From the NCBI GenBank assembly GCA_032718475.1, contig JAUCBJ010008754.1:1-64000 (forward strand): a stretch of 64,000 nucleotides of DNA. The letters run 5' to 3'. The stretch's first letter is position 1. Each line of letters begins with the position of its first letter. Origin of the DNA: Nemertoderma westbladi. Its lineage: Eukaryota; Xenacoelomorpha; Nemertodermatida; Nemertodermatidae. Positions 1 to 10,773 of this stretch are shown here, in pieces. The position numbers and the translations under genes are program-made. Below the pieces are notes generated by a model that searched no databases, was not told the DNA's origin, and saw nothing but the letters and a program-made list of their open reading frames with translations.

Positions 1-333
1 AGAAAGGGAATTTCAACTGAAAAAGAAGCTATTTGAAATTTGCTAAAACTTTTGTTTCGGTTTTTAATTAAAATATATTAAAGATAATTTATATTTAAGA
101 TATTTCGTTACATTATGTCAACTTAACAGCGATCTGGTGAATTACTCGTAACGCTGCAAAGCACTGCTTTGCCGCAATCAATGACATGGAAACAACTTCA
201 ATTACCGTATTCCAGAATGTATTATTTCCATTTATATTAATGCGTGCTGCTTTATTCAATAATAAAGCTGCGCGTGTTTTCATAATGCGTGCGTCCAGTT
301 TGAAGTGACGGGACTAGGTACTATATGTAAATA
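1..333. other. Unassigned AT-rich flank
   Basis: I see no gene here. Two short pieces recur near 3.0-3.2 kb. About 22 bp around 110-131 (GTTACATTATGTCAACTTA) reappears inverted at 3017-3039. The small hairpin GCAAAGCAcTGCTTTGC at about 155-171 has a relative at 3154-3171. They may be the ends of an old element that encloses the first LINE, but the matches are short and the order of the two motifs is not a simple mirror image. Confidence 0.3.
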
Positions 334-516
334 ATAATAAAGGAAGGATGAAATGATCTTTAGGTGCCGCTGTAATTATATTATAAATGCCAAATATTTC
401 AACCCAAAATTGTAAATGTGGACAATTACAATTTTTACAATTTTGGGTTGAAATATTTGGCATTTATAATATAATTACAGCGGCACCTAAAGATCATTTC
501 ATCCTTCCTTTATTAT
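334..516. repeat. Perfect 83-bp-arm inverted repeat (hairpin)
   Basis: Positions 334-416 and 434-516 are exact reverse complements over 83 bp by base-by-base reading, separated by a 17-bp spacer. The right arm runs into the target duplication of the adjacent family B LINE (512-522), so the palindrome ends where the LINE was inserted. It could be a very young MITE-like hairpin or a fold-back duplication made during insertion. No coding content was seen; a small ORF across it is a by-product of the palindrome. Confidence 0.9.
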
Positions 517-522
517 GCATAC

Positions 523-1994
523 TACTAGGGACTACTACTACTACTAGGATCGACATGCTGCATTGCAGCTGCATTTTTAAGAATGCTGTGCCGGCTTGTC
601 AACAAAATTGCACCGCCACAACTCCCTATCACCCATGACATTTGCTAGATCATCCGCATCTTTAAGGCCAGTGTCCTTTAAGATGCGTCTCAAGAAAGTC
701 ATGGGCTGTCCACCATGCTTATTCACTCCATGAGGCTGCCAAAGTACAAGATTATGCACTGGCTGGTCCTCACGGCGAAAGCAATGTCCTGCAAAGCGGA
801 GGCGATTTTGTTCTAGTGTCAAGCTTGGGGGAACCAATGAGACACCTCCAATGTTATATAGTGTCTGGTTGGAGATGTGTGCATTGTACTTGACACAATG
901 AACCCGGCGTAGCATTCTTGTGAATGTGCCATCCAGAGATTTGGTGTCCTCAGCAGTTAGAGCCCAGCATGGACTCCCGTAGAGGAGTACTGGAACTACT
1001 GCTGCTCTAAATAATCGGACCTTAAGTTTCCGATTAATTCTCGGTGACATCCAAATCCTGGAAAGCCTATTCAAGGCTGCCCATGCCTTTCCCTTACGTA
1101 TTCGAAGATCCTCACTAGACTTCCGGATCCATGATCCCAGGTAACAGAAGTCGTCCACATGCTCAAGCATACGCTTATGCTCATCCGATCAGAGACTTGC
1201 TGAGGACTTTCAAAGTTAACTGTCAGAATTTTGGTCTTTCTGGAGTTAATAAAAAGACCAACACTAGAAGCAGCATGTTCTAATGAGCTGAGGAGCCGTT
1301 GGGCTCCCTCTAATGATTCTGAGAGTACTCCTAAGTCATCAGCAAAGTCTAGATCAGTTAGGTACTTGGCAGGATTTCCTCGACTTCTGGAGCCAGTAGG
1401 TGGAGTTATCATCACCCCATCATCATTATAATGATCTAAGGACATGCGTAGAACATAGTCAACCACAATAATGAACAAGAATGGTGCAAGTGTGTCTCCT
1501 TGGAGGACGCCCCCTAACACTTCAAATGGTTCTGTGTCACCGTCAACAGTAGACACAAATGTTGTCGAACCATCGTATACTGATGTGATTGCTGCAATAA
1601 TTTCATTGGGAATCCCATATAATGAAAGTATGCTGAACATACGTGAGCGAGAGACTGAATCAAAGGCCTTGAAGAAGTCAACAAAGATAACAGCCAGATG
1701 CCTGTCTTTCTTTTTTGATAACTCTTCAATTATCCTTCTAAGTGCCAAAATGGGCTCCATGGTCCCACGACCTTTGCGGAACCCATTCTGATTTCCACGG
1801 AGCAGTCTCTCAATGGGATCCCTGATGCGATTTAATAGAATCCTATTGTATAGCTTTGCAGCAATCGAGATCAATGAGATTCCCCGAAAAGAACCATAGA
1901 GTGTTAGGTTGCCCTTCTTGGGAACTGGCACCAACTTATTTGTTTTCATTTCTTGTGGGACTCTTGTTGTTCGGTACATGTCTACTATGATGGG
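523..1994 (-). mobile_element. LINE family B, copy 1 (5'-truncated)
   Basis: This is a 3' portion of a non-LTR retrotransposon on the minus strand. It is bounded by an 11-bp direct repeat, ATTATGCATAC, at 512-522 and 1995-2005. Its 3' end is at the left and shows the family hallmark: a short hairpin (TGCAGCTGCAATGCAGCATG region) followed by a run of TAG triplets. It matches copies at 38135-41919, 48185-49827 and 61941-62644. The RT motifs resemble RTE-like elements often mislabelled craniofacial development protein 2. The clade is inferred from motifs only. Confidence 0.9.
577..1994 (-). pseudogene. Family B reverse transcriptase, C-terminal part, frameshifted
   Basis: The fragment encodes the RT palm and thumb and the C-terminal domain of the LINE polyprotein. 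Visible motifs are NGFRKGRGTMEP, FVDFFKAFDS (catalytic Asp), GVLQGDTLAPFLF and DLDFADD (catalytic Asp pair). Compared with the longer copy at 38176-39786, about 10 bp is missing near 1170, which shifts the frame and splits the product into 1994-1071 and 1170-577. There is no endonuclease and no promoter, so this is a dead 5'-truncated copy. Confidence 0.88.
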
Positions 1995-2005
1995 ATTATG
2001 CATAC

Positions 2006-3866
2006 GACGGTGCTCAGGGCGAGGAACTACTTCAAACAAGTATGTAAATAATTGTTAACGTCTATGACTGTATGACATTTTAGAGAAAAGTAGCAAAGAA
2101 AATATGGTGGAGTTCAGTAAAACTGAGCGGACACAGACGGTGACTCAGTTTGCTTCAGTCGACGATGGATCAAAGATTTATCACATCCATGCAGGAGATA
2201 ACAACAATAAACTTTAATTAGATATTAATGTATAATTACTACTGTGTAGGCCTACCTGTTAATAAATTCCACTTATATTAGAAGACCGTCAGGGCATCTT
2301 GCTGTCAAAAAAAAACGTCTTTGTGTGAGTAGTTTGTCTGTATGTATGTTTGTGCACATTGATATTGGCTTGGAAGGGTAAGAAGTGCTCTACTTCATGG
2401 CCAACTATACAAAGAAATGTATCGATTATTTGGGTTATTATTTCGGTTATTAATTATTAAAATTAAAATTAAGCTCTTGCTGTATAGAAATAGCACAGGT
2501 CGATTCGCCGTGTTCCACTCTCACAAAGTTTTTATTATATTCGAGTGTTTAATATAAAGATGTATGATTATTTATTGATTAAAAATAAAATAGTGTATAA
2601 ATATGTAATATTCCCTCACGCAGCCTGAACTTTGCCTATGGTAGCGAATATTGAAGGATTTTCTCTGTATCATAGCAACGTTGTATAATTATTTAACTCT
2701 GGCTAGCTGGGAAGACAGGTAGCAAGCTGGTTGGAGTGTTGAGCGTGTCTCAGTAAATCCAATGGTTGGGGTGGGTGGTCTATTGAGAACTCCGAACTGG
2801 TCATGGCATTAATTCTGCTTTCTCCAAGGCTGCATGGAGGGTGGGAGGGGTTTACATATTGATTGCGATTGATATTTGATTGGGGATTAGATTATCATTT
2901 AGTTTTTCGGTTTTGTTGTCTTATAGCCAGCTTGCTGGCTTTCTAGTTCGATATAGTACATGATTAAAATGATCAAATGAGCATCCATAAAATCCTTTCT
3001 TCACATACCGAACGCTGATAAGTTGACATAATGTAACAAAATTACATACATCATTGCTTGCAAAGGTCACTTTTCAGCTTTAAAGACCCTTGTTTATTTA
3101 TGTAAACCTCCCTCGCTGCGCTCGCTCGGTATAAATAATCTCGAGTCATAACGCTGCAAAGTGCTACTTTGCTCACAATGATGTAAATAGTTATATTTAC
3201 TACCGAATCAAAAGTCAAAAGACGAAGTCAAAAGAAATAGCTAACAATAATAATACTAATCCATATACATAGTAATACGTAAAGGGCATTCTGCGGCTTA
3301 ACAATTATTAACCATGAGTATTATTTACATCAGTAGTTCGCACCTTCACCATGTTGTAGGGCGAGACACGTAGTCGGGGAGCCTTGGCATACGGTTTATA
3401 TAGGGCAAATTGGGCATGTCCGTCTGTCTGTCTGTTTGTCCGTCTGTCTGATAAATGTTTGAACGCAAATTTCTCGGCATATTTATCGATCATATTTTAT
3501 GCAAAGATTACTAAGAAATTTGATCTATTATTAGTTGCTTAATTCTGGAACAAAATTGACTTGCAAAATAGTGAAGACTCTGTTTTGGAATTTCTAAAGC
3601 CATGCTGTACCGATGCGCGATATCAAGTTTAATTAATAAATTGAAAGTACAGTACCCAACCCAGCCTGTTGTTCCGCTACTGTCAGACTGTGTTGCAACT
3701 GCATGAACTGCGCTTCATCAACTCATACTGTCATACAGGACCGGTACCTGTCAGCCTTTTTAGCTTACTGATGTACTGCAGTGCAGTCTGATTGTAACTA
3801 AGACGTGGACCAGAGTCGTCCTGTTGTGAAGGTGAACTGATTGAGAGTGGAGCCCGGAACTGTATC
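2006..3866. other. Intergenic region upstream of the YIPF5-like gene
   Basis: I see no convincing gene. The region holds AT-rich sequence, short repeats related to 105-175 (at 3017-3039 and 3149-3171), and a GTCT/GTCC-type simple repeat at about 3418-3452 of the kind found at ends of short interspersed elements. A TATAAATA string lies near 3130 but is over 700 bp from the start codon. The last few hundred bases presumably contain the 5' UTR and promoter of the YIPF5-like gene; no clear core promoter was recognised. Confidence 0.35.
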
Positions 3867-4071
3867 ATGGAATATTACAGTAGTGGGTGGTATGACAACC
3901 AGTCTGCCCAACAAGGTAGCAGTGCCAATGAAGCTACCAGTGGAATCCCCGTTAACCAAGGCTACTACGATGAACCAATTTCTTCAGCTTCAGGGCAAGC
4001 CCGCGGCTACTACGAATCGGGTGGAACTTCACCCAATGTATACGGCGTTCGGGACGCCTTCCCTATTAGTG
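3867..4071 (+). CDS. YIPF5: YIPF5/YIP1A-like protein, coding exon 1
   Basis: ATG at 3867 opens 68 codons plus one base. The encoded segment is Tyr, Ser, Gly and Gln-rich, as expected for the cytosolic N-terminus of YIPF5 proteins. The reading frame would stop at 4074-4076, but a GT donor (G|GTTAGT) sits exactly at 4072. Splicing to the acceptor at 10772-10773 joins the single G to AA and makes one clean Glu codon, so the intron is phase 1. This part of the family is poorly conserved, so the assignment rests on frame compatibility, composition and position. Confidence 0.8.
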
Positions 4072-4774
4072 GTTAGTATGTAGTTATCTGTCTCACCAAC
4101 AACCCTAACCTGACCTTACTGCCTTACATGCAACAGCCACATAAAATTGTATATTTAGGTAGGTGCCGGTAGGCCTTTAGATGTTTTCTGTTTAGTACCG
4201 GTAATAATCCACCTAACAAATGCTAATTCCAAATCCAGCAATCAATCATGATTCATACCTCAGTTTTTCTCCGCAGGATCGTAGCGATATTTTTTTTATC
4301 GATAAATTTATCGGTGCTTCTGTCTCTGTCACTCTGTGCTTTATGTTGGGGCAGTGGAGGTAGCTTACAATACTATACTGCTATAGGCCTAGGCTTGGGC
4401 CCTTTTCAGTATTTATTTAGGCCTATTGATATAAGTAATATGTGTTGGTGGGTTGACAGTTGTTCGGCAGATATATGCCGTATTTTCACTACATCTTTTA
4501 TGGGACATGGGAGTATACTGGTATATGCCGCATACCGGTACCACACAAGTCCCTAAAAGGTGCCACCCTGCTCCATAGAGCGGGAAATTCAAATGATTGA
4601 AAGACATGTAATTTGTACTGGAAAGGGTGCTATATTTTGGCGGTAAATTCAAATCTGTTTTAACATTGAATACATGAATAGAGTAAGGCTAATGTAATTC
4701 TTTGAATCAGAATAAATTATTTCTTATCGGTTTAACTCACTCATTCGTCCATTATTGTTGTTGTTTTATCTATT

Positions 4775-5226
4775 CTGGGGCTTCGAGCAGCACGTGAACA
4801 ACTAAGTTGCCTGGTTTAACTAATCTGGGACTTCGAGCAGCACGTGAACAACTAAGCAGACTGGTTAACTAGTCTGGGACGTCGAGCAGTACGTGAACAA
4901 CTAAGCTGACTGGTTAACTGGTCTGGGACTTCGAGAAGCACGTGAACAACTAAGCAGACTGGTTAACTAGTCTGGGACTTCGAGCAGCACGTGAACAACT
5001 TAGCAGACTGGTTAACTGGTTTGGGACTTCGAGCAGCACGTGAACAACTAAGCAGACTGGTTAACTGGTCTGGGACTTCGAGCAGCACGTGAACAACTAA
5101 ACTGGCTGGTTACCTAGTCTGGGATGTCGAGCAGCTCATGAACAACTAAGCTGACTGGTTAACTAGTCTGGGACGTCGAGCAGCACGTGAACAACTAAGC
5201 TGACTGGTTAACTAGTCTGGGACTAG
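4775..5226 (+). repeat. 49-bp tandem repeat array, left block (about 9 units)
   Basis: About nine units are recognised by TCTGGGACTTCGAGCAGCAC followed by GTGAACAACTAAGC and CTGGTTAACTAG. Each unit carries CACGTG (E-box-like) and usually GTTAAC. Units differ by a few substitutions. The array is the inner part of the left arm of the foldback element. Confidence 0.92.
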
Positions 5227-5624
5227 CAGTCGCTACTACAGTAAGGAGTTTACAGTATGAAGTCTACTGCTCTAGATCCTTGACCTTTTAGTACGTACCC
5301 ACGTACATTATGTTTACATTACATTTACGTATATTTCGTTTTATTTACATTTACATTACGTGTACAGTTTGTGATGGAAATATGATAATTCTGTAATTTG
5401 AATCAACCACCAAAAATATATAAATTCACTGCGCCTTTCTATCATCTATCTACTTGAAATCTACTATTAATATACTAGGTATAAGTGTATAATTGTTATA
5501 ATTATAATGTTCTGATGTAATTAGAAGTGATAGAAGCAAATAATAAATGTTCTTTACATTTTACTGGGATAGAAGTTAAGCTAAATCCCCTGACCCCCCC
5601 CCCCCCCCTTCCTCAATTTTCAAT

Positions 5625-6150
5625 TTTGCTCGAAGTCCCAGACTAGTTAACCAGTCAGTTTAGTTGTTCAAGTGCTGCTCGAAGTCCCAGACTAGTTTAC
5701 CAGTCAGCTTAGTTGTCCACGTGCTGCTCGAAGTCCTAGACTAGTTAACCAGTCAGCTTAGTTGTTCACGTGCTGCTCCAAGTCCCAGACTAGTTAACCA
5801 GCCAGCTTAGTTGTTCACGTTGTTCACATGCTGCTCGAAGTCCCAGACTAGTTAACCAGTCTGCTTGTTGTTCACGTGCTGCTCGAAGTCCCAGACCAGT
5901 TAACCAGTCAGCTTAGTTTTTCACGTGCTGCTCAAAGCCCCAGACTAGTTAACCAGTCAGCTTAGTTGTTCACGTGCTGCTCGAAGCCCCAGACTAGTTA
6001 ACCAGTCAGCTTAGTTGTTCACGTGCTGCTCGAAGTCCCAGACTAGTAAACCAGTCAGCTTAGTTGTTCTCGTGCTGCTCGAAGCTCCAGTCTAGTTAAC
6101 CAGTCAGCTTAGTCGTTCACGTGCTGCTCGAAGTCCCAGAATAGATAAAA
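5625..6150 (-). repeat. 49-bp tandem repeat array, inverted block (about 10-11 units)
   Basis: This is the reverse complement of the array at 4775-5226, with units ending in CACGTGCTGCTCGAAGTCCC. The terminal unit continues into ATAGATAAAACAACAACAAT, which mirrors the sequence just before the left block (about 4750-4775). The two blocks therefore form a giant stem around a roughly 400-bp spacer (5227-5624), which holds a C-run near 5595 and no gene. Confidence 0.92.
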
Positions 6151-6517
6151 CAACAACAATAACGGATGAGTGAGTCCAGACTAGAATCTCTCGGCTTTTT
6201 CGTGGAGATCTCCGGCGCACACCAGCAAGCACCGGCCCACGTCGGCGTAGAAACTAATGCCTCGGTGTCGGCGCAGCTAAGGAATTAGAAAACTAAACTG
6301 CGAAACACAAACCAGTGCTGTACGGTACGTAGTCGGTAGACCTAGTTTTAAACCATTTTCGTCGCATAAAAGGAACAAAACTTGGTTGAAAACTAACCCA
6401 CCAACAACATTATAGCACTGCGCCAATGCCCTGGCTACTGTATCTGTCTTATCTTATCTGCTACTGTCTTATCTACTATAATTTTTCATTCTGTTACACC
6501 AAGCGGGGCTCGATAAA

Positions 6518-9500
6518 TTGGCTACTGGAACAGAAGACAGAGAAGAAAGAAGAACCAACCTGTTGAAATATAAAAAGACACTAAAGATTGCTACAATGAA
6601 CGCACGCATGCTGAAAGCACAGAGCAAACAGGGTGACATGGTTGCTCTGGCAATTGAATATAACATCGACATCATCTGCATCCAAGAACATCGGATTTGT
6701 CATGAAGACACTGCCATGAAGTACAATGACATTGGAAATGGATGGACGTTAGTAACAAGCTCAGCAGTAAGAAACTCAGCCAATGCATCAATTGGTGGAG
6801 TAGGAATTCTGCTAAGCCCATTTGCACTTAAGACCCTAAACAACATCGAATCTATAAATTCCAGGGTTATGATCGCAACATTTGATGGGAATCCCAAGAC
6901 AACAGTTATATGTTGCTACAGTCCAACCAATGCATCAGAGCCAGAACAAGCAGTCAAGTTTTATGAAGAACTGACTGGACTTATTAAGGACACCCCGAAA
7001 CACGTTAAAAAAACATGTTAAAATCATTGCTGGTGACCTGAATGTGCAAATTGGCCCAGAAGACATCAAGGGTTACACCTATAACACCAGTTATAACAGA
7101 AATGGGTACTTACTTTTAGACCTAATGGAAGAATGTGAATTGATACCATCAAACAACACATTCGAAAAGAGTAAGGGGAAGCTATGGACCTTTCAATACC
7201 CTAATGGAACCAAAGCACAACTGGATTACATCCTTATAAACAAAAGGTGGAGAAATAGCATGATCAACTGCGAGGCATACAGCTCGTTCAACCTAATTGG
7301 TTCGGACCACAGAATTGTGACTGCAGAGATCAGACTCAGTTTGAGAGCCAGCAAACCCAGGACAAGCAAGCAAATCAACTATGACTGGGAGAAACTCAGA
7401 ACTGACAATGCTGTAAAGGATGCTTATACAGTAGAAGTTCAAAACCACTTTGAAGCACTTCAGTCAATGGATGAAGACCAATCCACCGATTCAATATACC
7501 AGAATATAATAACAGCCCACAAGGTATCAGCTAAGAGGCATATCCCCCAGAAACCCAAACGAAAACAATATGTGCCATGGCAAAACTCTGAGGTTACTTG
7601 TAAGAGAGAAGATCTTAAGATAGCCTACAAAGTTAAAACCGAACAACCAACAACCGAAAACATTAACAAGGTTGAGAAAGCTAAGGACGATCTTAAATTG
7701 GCCTACAACATCAGCCAGGAAAAGTACATACAGGATAAAATTGAAGCAATTATAACTGCTCACATACAGCAACAATCAAGACTTACCTGGCAAACTGTAA
7801 ATGAGGTATCTGGTCGGAAAAGTTGTGCAAAGGGGCGCCTCAAAGCCGATAGTCCTGAAGAACGTGTTGGGAAGTGGAAAAATCACTTCAGCAACTTGCT
7901 TGGGCAGCCACCAAACATCGAGGTCAGCCCTACAAGGAAAATATACTAGAGACGGCGTCAAGACGCCGTTAAGCAAGTCGGAAGTCATCAATCAAATGTA
8001 AATTCCATCAACAAGCTGTCATTGGTGTTATTTTACCATTGCGCCTATGGCGTTTTTTCGTTTATGTCTATTTTTCGAGCCCACGGCTCATGGACGAAAT
8101 AGCGGAACATACCAGGGACCTTAGAATCGTGGTATCTAGCCGCTGTGAAAATTTCATCAAAATTGTTAGAGTAGTTTTGGCTGTAGATCAGTCAGTCAGC
8201 CAGCCAGCCAGCCAGTCAGCCAACAATTCTTACAGTAATCAAGTCCTACGACTTGCTAATATATGACAAGACACTACCTATAGAAACAGGGGACTTCACA
8301 CCTGCCGAACTCCAAAGAAGCATTAAAAGCATGTCCAATAATAAAGCGAGTGGATTAGATGAAATCCCAGCGGAGGTATGGAAAACCAGAGTACTAAATA
8401 GACCATTATTGAATGTTTGCAACCGGATGTTAAAAGGGGAAAAGCCACTACCAATTTGGACTAAAGGTCAACTAAAGCCTCTCCCCAAGAAAGGAGACCT
8501 CGGCATACCAACAAACTATATCGTGGGATCTGTCTGCTTGTGGTAGCTGCCAAAATATACAATAAAATGATTCTATATAGGATTAGGCCTCACATAGAGA
8601 AACTACTGCGTAAGAGCCAAAATGGATTTCGACCAAGTAGATCAACAATAGCTCAGATACTTGCACTACGGAGACTGATTGAAGGAATTAAGTCAAAGAA
8701 TCTCCCCGCAGTCATGACTTTTGTGGACTTTAAGAAGGCATTCGACTCTATCCATAGAGGTAAAATGCTTGAAATCCTAAGAGCTTATGGAATACCAGAA
8801 GTAATTGTTGCTGGCATTGGATTGTTATATTGTGACACAGAAGCGCAGGTACTCTCACCAGATGGTGAAACTGAGTTTTTCTCAATCCGGGCTGGCGTAC
8901 TGCAAGGTGACACATTAGCACCATTACTATTTGTAATTGTTCTGGATTACGCAATGAGGACGGCCACAAAGGGTGAAGATCTGGGATTCACACTTCAAGA
9001 ACGCAGAAGTAGTAGATATACGGCAACTACAGTCACAGACACCGACTTTGCGGATGACATCGCCCTGCTCTCTAATACGCTAGCAGATGCACAGCTTCTA
9101 CTAAATAAAGTGGAGAGGGCTGCTAAGGAGGTTGGATTGCATATAAATGCTACCAAGACCGAATTCATGACCTTTAATGTTGATGGAAACTTGATAACCA
9201 TTGATAATAATCAACTAAGGAAGGTCAATGACTTCCAGTACCTTGGATCATGGATAGAGAGTAGCAAAAAGGACATAGAAGTTAGGAAAGCAAAGGCTTG
9301 GGTAGCTCTATCAAAAATGGATACCATCTGGAAATCAGATCTCTCCAGGCACCTGAAGACTAAGTTCTTTCGAGCCACAGTGGAAAGTGTATTTTTATAC
9401 GGGGGTGAGACCTGGACACTGACTAAATCACTTGAACAACGAATTGATGGTTGCTACACAAGACTACTAAGGGCAGCCCTAAACATCAGCTGGAGACAAC

Positions 9501-9781
9501 ACATGACAAACGCCGAGCTTTATGGTACAATACCACCTGTATCAACCACCCTCTGTGAACGCAGATTAAGATTCAGTGGACACTGCTGGCGAAGTAAAGA
9601 CGAGGTCATACCAGATCTACTTCTCTGGCAACCAACTTATGGAAAGCGTAGTCGTGGATGACCTGCCATAACATATATAGATCAACTTGAAAGGGATACT
9701 GAACTTGGGAGAAACGAAATTGCGACAACTATGGAGAATTGGGAAGCCTGGAAGGATCTCATTTCCACTGTCCGAGTTCGC
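6518..9781 (+). pseudogene. Family A LINE polyprotein: endonuclease plus RT, broken
   Basis: The N-terminal apurinic-type endonuclease begins at about 6518, with CIQEHR (catalytic Glu), YSPTN, and GSDHR at about 7302-7316. The RT follows from about 8253, with NGFRPSRST, FVDFKKAFDS, GVLQGDTLAP and DTDFADD. Breaks seen against the other copies are an altered A-rich stretch near 7006-7020, the 312-bp insert at 7946, a 2-bp gain near 8520, and a TGA at 9659-9661 that removes the last about 40 codons. Catalytic motifs remain readable, so the decay is moderate. Confidence 0.88.
7946..8257 (+). mobile_element. 312-bp SINE/MITE-like insert in LINE A
   Basis: The insert is absent from LINE A copies 2 and 3. 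It is flanked by AATATA at 7940-7945 and 8258-8263. It opens with an 8-bp hairpin (ACGGCGTCaaGACGCCGT) and has subterminal inverted AGCAAGTCG motifs near both ends. A CAGTCAGCC-type simple repeat at about 8189-8220 follows an ATTTCATCAAAATTGTTAGAGTAG-like stretch that resembles tails of many invertebrate short interspersed elements. No ORF of note. The class is uncertain: MITE from the inverted ends, or SINE from the tail. Confidence 0.75.
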
Positions 9782-9803
9782 TCGACCTAGTAGTAGTAGT
9801 AGT

Positions 9804-10089
9804 ATTGTACAAGCTGTCAAGTGTATATGTGTATATCTACTGTAATTTCTCACATTTTATATTCGCCCGTAAATTATTAACTTAATAAATCAATTCTAAA
9901 TGATATAATTCGTAATTAATATTAGTTTTTAAACGTTCTTCAGTTCATTGTGCACACATTCTACTGTTTTATGTGCTACTGTAGGAACATATTTTTTTGG
10001 TTCGCGTAAATTCAGTGTCGGTTGCGCAAATTATTCTACGCCCGGCGCACCTCTGGCGTGCAATACATAGAAATTCCAATCCAGTCTGG
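9804..10089. other. Foldback interior between LINE and right arm
   Basis: AT-rich sequence with no recognised gene. Just before the arm, CCAGTCTGGGA matches the edge of the 49-bp satellite unit, which suggests that the right arm once carried the same satellite. Confidence 0.4.
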
Positions 10090-10773
10090 GAGTGAGTTAA
10101 ACCGATAAGAAATAATTTATTCTGATTCAGTCTTACTCTATTGAATATTGATGTATTCAATGTTAAAACAGATTTGAATTTCCCGCCAAAATATAGGTGG
10201 CAGATCTGATCTGCCACCCTTTCCAGTACAAATTACAATATATCTTTCATTCATTTGAATTTCCCGCGCTATGGAGCAGGGTGGCATCTTTTAGGGACTT
10301 GTACAGATGTCCATCTTGCATCATTGAGGATTTTGTGTAATTAGAAATAATGAAAAATATGAAAGTAGTAGGGAATTTAGCGAAGAAAAATGTCAAATTC
10401 GATCAACTGAGAAAAATGTTGTTTTATACAGAGAGTCATGAATATCAGCCATAAATACTGCTATTCTTCCTTATAGAAATATTATATAATTTTATATATG
10501 TGAATTTTTTTGTCTCTGCCGTGCTTTGTGGTATTTATTTAAACGTTTTTCTTATTTTATCTATTAAAAATTGTAATCTCCATTAGAAATTTTCTGTTCT
10601 ATCAAAATTCAATTTTATGTTTTCCAAATTTCGTTTCTTCTTGGTCATGTTTAGGGAGTCACTCGAGATGCTAACTAACGTGGTCATTAAATATATTATA
10701 TATTCAAAATTTCATTTAGTATTGTTGATGTTGATTGCTGCAGTATTAATAAATTCATAATTACATTTCCTAG

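Larger units (their letters stand above)
6494..9803 (+). mobile_element. LINE family A, copy 1
   Basis: This non-LTR retrotransposon covers most of the coding region. Identity with copy 2 begins near TTACACC at 6494; copy 2 has about 570 bp more at its 5' end, so this copy is 5'-truncated. The 3' end is a short TAG triplet run at 9787-9803. A 312-bp insert interrupts it at 7946-8257. I could not find a convincing TSD. It sits within the foldback element in the YIPF5-like intron, on the same strand as the gene. Confidence 0.85.
4545..10302. mobile_element. Foldback-type element with satellite arms
   Basis: The outer ends are long inverted repeats. The left arm starts ACAAGTCCCTAAAAGGTGCC at 4545 and the right arm ends with its near reverse complement at 10302. 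Pairing continues for about 200 bp on each side, to about 4745 and 10090. Inside the left arm lies a 49-bp tandem repeat block, with an inverted counterpart at 5625-6150. Flanks share only AC, so the TSD is unclear. No transposase was found, so the element looks non-autonomous. A LINE (6494-9803) is inserted in it. It resembles Foldback/Galileo-style architecture; the superfamily is undetermined. Confidence 0.8.
4072..10773 (+). other. Phase-1 intron of the YIPF5-like gene (6,702 bp)
   Basis: The intron starts GTTAGT and ends TTTCCTAG. Most of it is a foldback element (4545-10302) with a LINE inside it. Only about 470 bp on each side appear to be original intron sequence: 4072-4544, which includes a T-rich stretch and CCGGTA-rich motifs, and 10303-10773, which is AT-rich. 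No other host exon was recognised in it. Confidence 0.75.

Noticed and set aside
387-638. Plus-strand ORF across the hairpin
   Set aside because: It reads through the perfect palindrome and into the antisense of LINE B; no protein features.
3120-3140. TATAAATA as the YIPF5 core promoter
   Set aside because: It is over 700 bp from the start codon, with no supporting exon or initiator.
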